A stretch of DNA of 64,000 nucleotides from Hippopus hippopus. Lineage: Eukaryota; Mollusca; Bivalvia; Cardiida; Cardiidae. Positions within the stretch are counted from its first letter, which is position 1, and each line of letters begins with the position of its first letter. A program made the position numbers and the translations under genes. Shown here in pieces: positions 1 through 9,100 of this stretch. Location: assembly GCA_946811185.2 (NCBI GenBank), contig OX328101.1:18646122-18710121 (forward strand), given 5' to 3'. The notes under the pieces were generated by a model. The model had not been told where the DNA came from. It ran no database searches and worked only from the letters and a program-made list of their open reading frames with translations.

Positions 1-165
1 GTAACAGGCACGGAGTCAGTGCATGATGGTTTCCGATGCTGGCTGACATCAGAGGAGCATGTTAAATTCCCAATCAACCTTCTACAGTCCTCTATCAAGT
101 TCACCAATGAACCACCACAAGGAGTGAAAGCTGGTCTCAAGAGAACTTATGCTCTTGTCACACAG
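1..165 (+). CDS. DNAH5: Dynein heavy chain exon (partial at left edge)
   Basis: Open from the first base in frame 1 ([16 protein letters not shown]). It ends ACACAG at a gtttgt donor in phase 0. It carries the AAA6-region motif [16 protein letters not shown]. Its true 5' boundary is not in the window. Confidence 0.93.
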
Positions 166-3100
166 GTTTGTCTCACTGTCTGTTTATATTGTCATAGTTT
201 ATCATTCAAGCAGTTGTTTGTTTTACTGTCTGATCTTGATCTTGTGTTTACAAAAAGATATCACAACACAGTATTGTACAGGTTGTGTTGAGAAAAATAA
301 AAAGATATATATGGAAATTCATGTGAAAGAACAAATTATTTAACAGAATGGAAAACATTTTGAGGAAAGAGTCATTGCTTATTACATGCAGTTACTGTTT
401 GCTGTGGGGGCTTTGATAAAAGACAATATTTGTACAATTACACTTGTAGTTTTTCTTTGTTTTGGTTGAGTTACATCAGAGTTTCAGAGTCTGTTCTTCA
501 AGGTTATCTATCAAGAGAAAGATAGCTTGAATCTATACACTATCGTTCTAAACTATTCAATGTTTGGATACTTTGATTTGGAACTATTCTTCAACTCTTT
601 ACCACACATTCCTGAGTATTAATGACCTTGAGAAAGATTGCTTCTGAAATTATTTTGGGAAAAGGTGAAAATGCTGGTAATCAACATATTCTCCTTTTCC
701 CACCATGTATTCCACCCTTTCACAAATTTCAATTTTCAGCCATGTTTGTGTTGTCTGCAAATGCTTGGACAATTTAAAAATTCTGTTGTTTTGAAATGAG
801 TTAAAAAATTCACTTGTGTAGCTTATTTCAACTAATTGTTTAGATGTGTATTTGAATAACTATATCTGTCTACAGGAACAATTGGAATACAGTAACCTTC
901 CACAATGGAAACCTATGTTGTACGGAGTGGCCTTCCTACATACCACAGTACAAGAGAGGAGAAAGTTTGGTCCAATAGGCTGGAACATTCCATATGAGTT
1001 TAACCAGTCTGATTTCACTGCAACCGTACAGTTTGTTCAGAACCATCTAGATGATATTGATCCAAAGAAGGTGAGTTTATTCCACAATAGTAGATCATGA
1101 GTAGTCTTGATATTGTCATGTCTGGTTTGAATGCACAATTAAATGTTCACCAAACAGTCCTGTGTTTTAATGACAACAAAGAAAAGGATTTTTGAAAACA
1201 TTGTGGGAAAAGGAGAAAATGCTGGTAACCAGCATTTTCTCCTTTTCCCACAAAGTTTTCTAACCTGTGAAACCAAATTTTGATTTTTTCATAATATTTA
1301 ATTTGCCTTCTGCAGATGCTTTTAATTTGGTTGAGTCTAAACTTTCCTTGTATGGTAAAGTGTGAAATACAGTTTTATTATCAGTCCTATAGAATTATTT
1401 TTTTTTGGAAAAACAAAAAGCAAGTTTGAATTCAACACTGCAGTTACATTATTTGTGGGTCGTACTTGTTGTTTCCTATGCAAATGTGTGATATAGTTAC
1501 TTTGTTCTCTTTCTCTGACTGTGATTAACATATATGGTGGGGCACTTGGAAACTTCTTGAAAATCAAAATTACTGTGAGGACTTAGCTCTTAAACACAAG
1601 ACAAAATTGTAGACCTGTCCAAGCAAACATTTGCAGACAGCAAATTAAATGTGGTTCAAGTAATGGCATTAAAATTTTGTCCTTAGAAAGTTAATAAACG
1701 TTTTGGAACAGAAGAAAATACTGGTTACCAGCATTTTCTTTTCCCATAACGTTTTCAAAAGCCATGTTGCCGAAGATCGTTAAAAATCTGGATTGTGGGG
1801 TAAAGAGTTACTTTACAGATTAGCATGTAAGACTTTTTCCCTTTGATATGAATTAAATGGACGCATCGATCTTCACAGGGTGTGTCCTGGACCACAGTCC
1901 GTTACATGATTGGTGAGGTACAGTATGGTGGTCGTGTCACAGATGATTATGATAAACGCCTACTGAACACATATGCTAAAGTCTGGTTCAGTGAGAACAT
2001 GTTTTTGGATACATTTGCCTTCTATACAGGTAATTTTTCTTCTGAACTTTTTGTCTAAGAATTACGCAACATCATTAGAAAAGACCCAAAAAATTAGTGC
2101 ATGCATTGCAGTTTCTTGTCTATTATTGCATGTTCTCTGTAGTGTTTTCCTTAACTACACTGACTGCACAGGTTATCTACCTTACCCTTATAGTACACAA
2201 ACATGATATACCATTATGCAGCTACACAAGTTCAATGTCAAATAATTCAATATTAGTTGTTTTCATGAATATTGGTGAGTTCTGATTGGCTGAATTTTTT
2301 TTTCGTAGCTCCATGAAAAAAAAAACATGCAGTGCCAAAACGACTTTTGCTGTCAGACTAATGTAAACAAACATGTTTACAAGAGTTCATAATGTTTTTC
2401 TGTCTAGTTTTATAGCGAGTCCAAAGTTCAAATGCTAGCTAAGTTTATTTTCTCTGAATATCATAAATTGAAATGAAATATTCAACAAATTCATAAAGTC
2501 TAAGAGAAAACTTAAAACTCATGGTCAGTTTGCTGGGTAGGAATGATCTAATTTTGAAATTTACTTCCAGCATATTAAACTTCTAATAATAGATCTACTA
2601 CTAACTCTGCAATGTTCAATGCTAAGATGACGTCATGAATTACACATTTTCACATCATGAACAAGTCGTCCCATGCTATGAAATTTTATGTCAGTGAAAT
2701 GCCCATTAGAAAGTAGAAACTGCAATATTGGATTTAAAAGAAATGCAGTTAGTAACGTTAATCCTGTATGTGTGTCTTTGTTGTCTGTGATATTGAATTA
2801 TAAGGAATGAAAAGAAATTCTTTTGTTTTCATGGAGTTAAGAAAAAAAAAACTAATCACACTTTTGTATGAAACTGCTTCGTGGTTTCATACAGTGTGAT
2901 TAGGTTTTTTTTGTTCATACCTCCATGAAAACAAAAAAATTCTCTTCATTCCTTAAGTAAATGTATATTATTATTCTGTTACTTTGTGCTTTACAATTTC
3001 ATGTTTCTTCTTCAATATTGAAATTGGCTTAAGTGACTTGATATTGATTGTAATTATGTTTTTCATAAGATAAAATAGTAAAGTCTTCTATGGATTTCAA

Positions 3101-6100
3101 TTTTTGTACAAATTGTCCAGAAAATTGTTTTTCTTGCTACAACAATGAGGTGACGCAAAGAATGTGCTCTAAAGTATATTGACTGATGTGTTTTTATTCT
3201 TTGTACTGTGATTTGATAGGATACAAGATACCAAAATGTAAGACTTTAGCAGAGTATGTTGCATACATTGAGAGTCTTCCATTGGCTGATACTCCAGAAT
3301 GCTTCGGATTGCATTCAAATGCTGACATCACGTAAGTTGATTATGTTTCTATAAGAGTTTGGTTGTACCAATGTATGCCTCATCATATATAAGTGAGCCA
3401 TGCTCAGTGAAAATGGGGCTCAATGCATTTGCGGAAAGTATCGACACATGTCAGCCTGCACAGTCCGCGCAGGCTGACTTGGGCCAAAACTTTCGGCTAT
3501 CTTTAAATTTTCTGCTTGCCAAAGGATCATTCTACCTGATGATTTAGTCGGCTGTTTGAAAAAATGGACTTTATGGATCCATAATTATGTGATGACTTTC
3601 TTGGTATCTTGCATCACGGAGATGCATTACCGTAAAACGCTGTGTATACCACGCAGGCATGTATAACACGCAGGCCTTTTTCAACATCAAATCCGAGGAA
3701 AAAAGGTTGTTCGGATGTACAACACGCATCAAAAATTGACCAAAATATCGTAACACGTGAAGCTTATGTCGCTATCTTGAAAAATTGTAAATGGCGATAC
3801 TTTATCAAAGGGAAATAACCATTTTTAATCAAAGTGGAAATGGTAATGATTCGAGGTGTGCTTTATTTTGTGGCCGTGCTTTTATTAATAAATGACAACA
3901 TTGAGAAAAATGACTTTCGATTTGTTTGTTTAGATCCCCGTCGCCATTCCCGAACAGAGGCCTCGGAAACGTCGAACTGTCTGCCTGTGCAGCGGTTGCC
4001 GTGTTCTTCTGCGTACTTGATTATAGTCAGCTTTTCTTTCGCGGTGTATGCTTTACGGATACGCCCCATGGTTTGACAACAGAGATCTTTTGACAATTGA
4101 GCTTGAGTGATTGACAATGGAGAAGGTCGATCGTGGTGACTGTGAGCTGGTCTTGAAGAGAGAGATCTTTGGCGATGTGTTGCTATTGCTGGTTTGACAA
4201 GATGTCGTGAAGTATGACAAAATCAGTGGGTTTTTAAAGGAATTCTTGTGAAGAAGCTATCCGTCAAAAAGTTGTACTCGGGGAATTATAAAAACATGCC
4301 AGCTTATGGCATGTTGCAAATTCACACATTGAACTGATGACCATATCGAAGTTAATCTCCTATTTTCTCACCTCGATCGACAAATGTGACAGGTGTGAAA
4401 TAAACATAGATCTATATGATGTAAATCACGGTTTTTGTAAAAAGTAGCGATAAATATATATATTTTTTAAATCATTCATTTCTTTCTGAATCATTATTTT
4501 ACTCTTTTATAATTGTTCAATTTTAGCTATTAACAAAGAAAAAAAAAATATGAGACGAATCAGACGATAACAGTATATCAATATTTATCATTCCGGAGTA
4601 CGTTCGCCATTGCCAAAATGGCTGATAGAATCGGGAAATTACGAATCCTTATCCACAAATTAAGAATGTACAAATACATTTTAACAAAATTAAAACATAA
4701 TGTTTTTTTTTTAAAATCGGTAAAAGTTGAAATGGGATGATGACGAAGTTTTGTACCTACCCCCCCCCCCCTTTGAACAGGTAACCTTTTTGTTGATATA
4801 CGACCGATTTTCAAGGAGGAGAAAAACATGGTTTTGCCTATTGTAGTGTATAACACGCAGTCCCCAGTTTGAATTATTCAGAGCTTAAAAAATGTGCGTG
4901 TTATACGCACCAAAACACGGTAAGCTCCCTTTTCACAGAGCATGTCTCATACTGTTGTTACAATCTACTCTCCTACCTCATGTGTGTGCATAGTTTTGTA
5001 ATAGACTTGTCCAAAATTGAAGCGTTTGCAGGAGACAAATTAGTTATTGCTAGAATGATGGGTATTATACATATAACATTTTTGGAAAAGGAGAGAATGC
5101 TGCATGCTCGCATTTTCTCCTTTTCCAAGAATATTTTCAGAAGTCCTGTTCTTCAGAGTCATTAAAACGTGACATTGTTTGGTAAATGGTTAAGATATTT
5201 TTTTTTCTATGAAATATTGAATGTGGCATTCTATAGTTGTCTACATCAGATTGTTCACATAGGGAACATCATTGTGTGTAACAAGTTTGTGTCCTGAGCT
5301 ATATTTCATTGCAAGGGTATGCAGTTAAACTGGTGTTAGCAAGTATGGTACTTGATCTCTATTGCCAACTGTACTTAACAATGATTGTTTCATGTTTACA
5401 CTATCATAGGTTTTAGTGTAGAAGAATCAGTGTTGAATAGATAGTCACTTGTTGTAAGAGTTATACTTAATCCCTTACTGCACAATGCCGTCTTTTAACG
5501 ACTCTGGGAAAGAAACCTTTTGAAAACATTGTGGGAAAAGGAGAAAATGCTGGTAACCAGCATTTTCTCCTTTTCCCACAGTTTTCTACCCTATCAAAGA
5601 AAAACTGCACCATTTGAGCCATGATAAAATTGTTGTCTAGTAAAGAGTTAAACTGCAAAATTGTGTCACTTGTATATAATCAAAGATCTTGTATAGAAAC
5701 ACAGAACAGGGGTTATAAAATTCTGAATATTAGTATACAAATTTTTTGAGTGTAGTATTTTGTTTATAAGATTTATCAAGCCTTTACCACACAATCCCTA
5801 GTTTTAACGACTCTATGAAATAATCCTTTTGAAAACATTGTTGGAAAAGGAGAAAATGCTGGTAACCAGCATTTTTTCCTTTTCCCACAATGTTTTCTAC
5901 CTTCCCAAAGCAAATTTCAGTTTTGTCAGTCATCTTTATTTTGTTGTCTGCAAATGCTTTCAATTCCAACAAGTCTAAAATTTTGTTGTTTGGTAAAGAG
6001 TTGAGAGTCCTTTTGTGCCCGCTTTATCTTAAGTCCAACTAGTTCAAATCTTGCCAGGTGACATACTATCGCTGCTATACTGAAGTTTTGAGTTTTCCCC

Positions 6101-9100
6101 CCCCCCCCCCCATGTGGGTGCCATTTATATTAGCTATATCATGTAAGTTTCACTTCTATTTCAGGTATTCTACAAACACAGCTAACACTATGTTAGAGAC
6201 AATTGTGAACATCCAGCCAAAAGACTCTGGTGGCGGTGGTGGTGAGACTCGTGAGAGTGTGGTGTACCGACTGGCAGATGATATGTTGGAAAAACTACCT
6301 AATGATTATATAGGATATGAGGTAACTTGTTTTCTGTATGTTGGCTTTCATCTCACATTGATAAGCTTTGATCTATAACTGTACAAATATTGTATTTAAT
6401 AATTGCAAATTTTATAGTTGTTATTGTCTATAGTATTTCAGCAAAGTAGACAATGTAGATTAAAGATCAGACTGCACATTTGATCAATTACTGTACAAAT
6501 ACATGTAGCTAATAATTGCAAATTTTATAGTTGTTTTTGTCTGCAGTGTTTCGGCAAAGTTGAAAATGTAGATTAGAGATCAAACTGCAACTTTGCAAAG
6601 TCTGATCTTGATCTACATTAGCTGCAAAGGCAACTTGAGTTGTAACTGGTGCTTTAACTCTTTTCCCTACTTTTAACAACCCTGAGAGAGATGCCTTTTG
6701 AAAACATTGTGGGAAAAGGAGAAAATGCTGGTAACCAGCATTTTCTCCTTTTCCAACAATGTTTTTTACCCTTCCCAAAACAAATATAAATTTTTCAGTT
6801 GCATTTATTTTGTCATCTGCAAGTGGTTCCAATTTGGACAGGTCTAAAATTTTGTCATATGGTAAAGAGTTAAGGGTTAAATTCAAATTTTAATACTTTT
6901 TCAAGCCTGACTGGAACTCAAAGTTTAAGCATGAAATCTTTGAGCGTATACTAAGTTTTCTGTAAATATGCTAATGTTAATGTTATAACACAGTGGTCAG
7001 AAGCCGTGATCTACAACAGCAATATAACAATATTTCCCAACTCACCAACCCACACTTCAACCCTGGCTTAGATCTATTTGCCAGCTTACACCTTTAGTCC
7101 TATAATCTCCAGTTGTATGTGCCCAAGCATTCTACAAACTGTTTATAAGCCCAGAACTATCTGTTGCTCTACAGGTGAAGGAGAGACTGAGGAAGATGGG
7201 TATACTACAGCCCATCAACATTTTCCTGCGTCAGGAAATTGACAGGATGCAGCGTGTCATCACCCGAGTCAGACTCGATCTCAAAGACTTGAAACTTGCG
7301 ATAGATGGTACTATAATTATGAGTGAGAACCTGAGAGATGCCTTGGATAACATGTTTGATGCCCGTGTACCAACAACATGGAAGAAGGCAAGTTTTATAT
7401 TCATTTGCTTTTTTTTTTCCAAGCTGAAATGAGACCAAGGGCTGTATTCACCAACTCTTCTAAAGTTGCGTTTTTAGTCTGATTCTCAAGAATTTTCTAA
7501 AGTTCAAAGTAATGCAGTATCTGATTTGCTAGACCAAACCAATCAGAAATTGTGATATGTACAAAAATAAAAATCACACTAAAAATGCAGTTTAGAATGG
7601 TGATAACAGGCCCAAATCACACTAAGAAACTCCCCAAGATTATTTCTCGTTCTTATTCAGGCTTTATTTAGATACTCCAAAAATTTGCTCAAATTACACA
7701 GAGGATAAGCAAACTAAAGATAGGAAAACAATGTAAGAAATGGAATAAAATGAATGGTTGTAACTAATCACTAGTGTTCCAATGATATTTTCCACAACTG
7801 TCAACAGAAGGGCATGAGGATGTACTTGTTAAACATTTATCAAACTGTCCAGAGTATTTGTGCCCCTGAGGGAGAAAGCTTTACAAAAGCTTGTGGGAAA
7901 AGGATAATATGCTGGTATCCAGAATTTTCTCCTTATTTCATGATGTTCTGTATCTAAGCTTGAGATTAGTGGAACCAATGTCAAATTGCCATCTGCAGAT
8001 GTTTTGAATTCTTAAGAGTCTAAAATTTGTCATTTACGAAAAAGTTAACTAATGATGTAACAGAAACAAATTATGTGCACACCTGTGATGCGAGACTTAA
8101 GACCAGCAATGACTTCTTCAAAGGCCTGAAGAACACTTTCTTTGAATTTGTTAACGTTCTTCTCACAAAATTGCTAATCTACACTTCTTTCTTACTTTCA
8201 TCCGTTTGCAATTTAAGAAAATAGTTTAAAATAGTTTAAAAGCCAATTTCCTTCATGCCTTGCTGTTTTCTTTCCAGCGACATAGCATCATCCCTTTTTA
8301 TAATCCCTTTGTACAATTACAGATCTCATGGGAGTCTGCCACTCTTGGATTCTGGTTTACTGACTTACTAGATCGTAATCAACAGTTCCATACATGGCTG
8401 TTTGAAGGACGTCCCAGTACCTTCTGGATGACTGGTTTCTTCAATCCTACTGTAAGTGTTTGGTTGTTTCTAAAATCTGATATCATTTTCCACTGAAGGC
8501 AACAGCTGGCAACTTCGAACTCTGCTTGAAAATATGAACCCTTAACCCTTTACCAAACATTCCTGACTTTTAACAACCCTGAGGGAAAAGGTTTTTTAAA
8601 ACATCATGGGAAAAGGAGAAAATGCTGGTAACCAGCATTTTCTCCTTTTCCCACAATGTTTTCTAGCCTTTCGAAGACAAATCCTAATATTCAAGCCATA
8701 TTCACTAAATTGCCTTTAAGGTCTACAGCCCCTAACTCTCATATTAAAAGACGGAAGCTGCTGATATTGGCCGAATAGCCTTAATGAAAACGTCGATGTT
8801 ACACAATATTTACCGATGAGTTAGTGAGTCTATAGCCCCTAACTCTTATATTAAAAGACGGAAGCTGGCGAGATTGGCCAAATAGCCTTTACGAAAACAT
8901 AGATGTTACATGATAGTTACCAATGAATTAGGGGTCGTAGACCTTAAATGCTTTCAGTATTGAAATATCCATAATTTTGTTGTGTGGTAATTGGTTAAAG
9001 TGCCAAATAAAGCAAAAAACACACATTTTAGTCTAGAATTCAAACCCTAATAAGTGCAGTATTTAGGTTGCTTATGTCTAGAATGTCTCAGCAAAACGGT

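Larger units (their letters stand above)
3392..4952. mobile_element. Family G foldback element split by a pogo-like insertion
   Basis: Family G opens ATGAGCCATGCTCTGTGAAA and closes with the inverse; its core is the hairpin CAGCCTGCGCAGTCCGCGCA. Here the left part runs 3,392-3,629 and the right 31 bp (agctcccttttcacagagca...) resume at 4,923. Joining across one TA recreates gatgcatTAagctccc, matching intact copies at 29.6, 31.2 and 39.8 kb. Confidence 0.88.
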
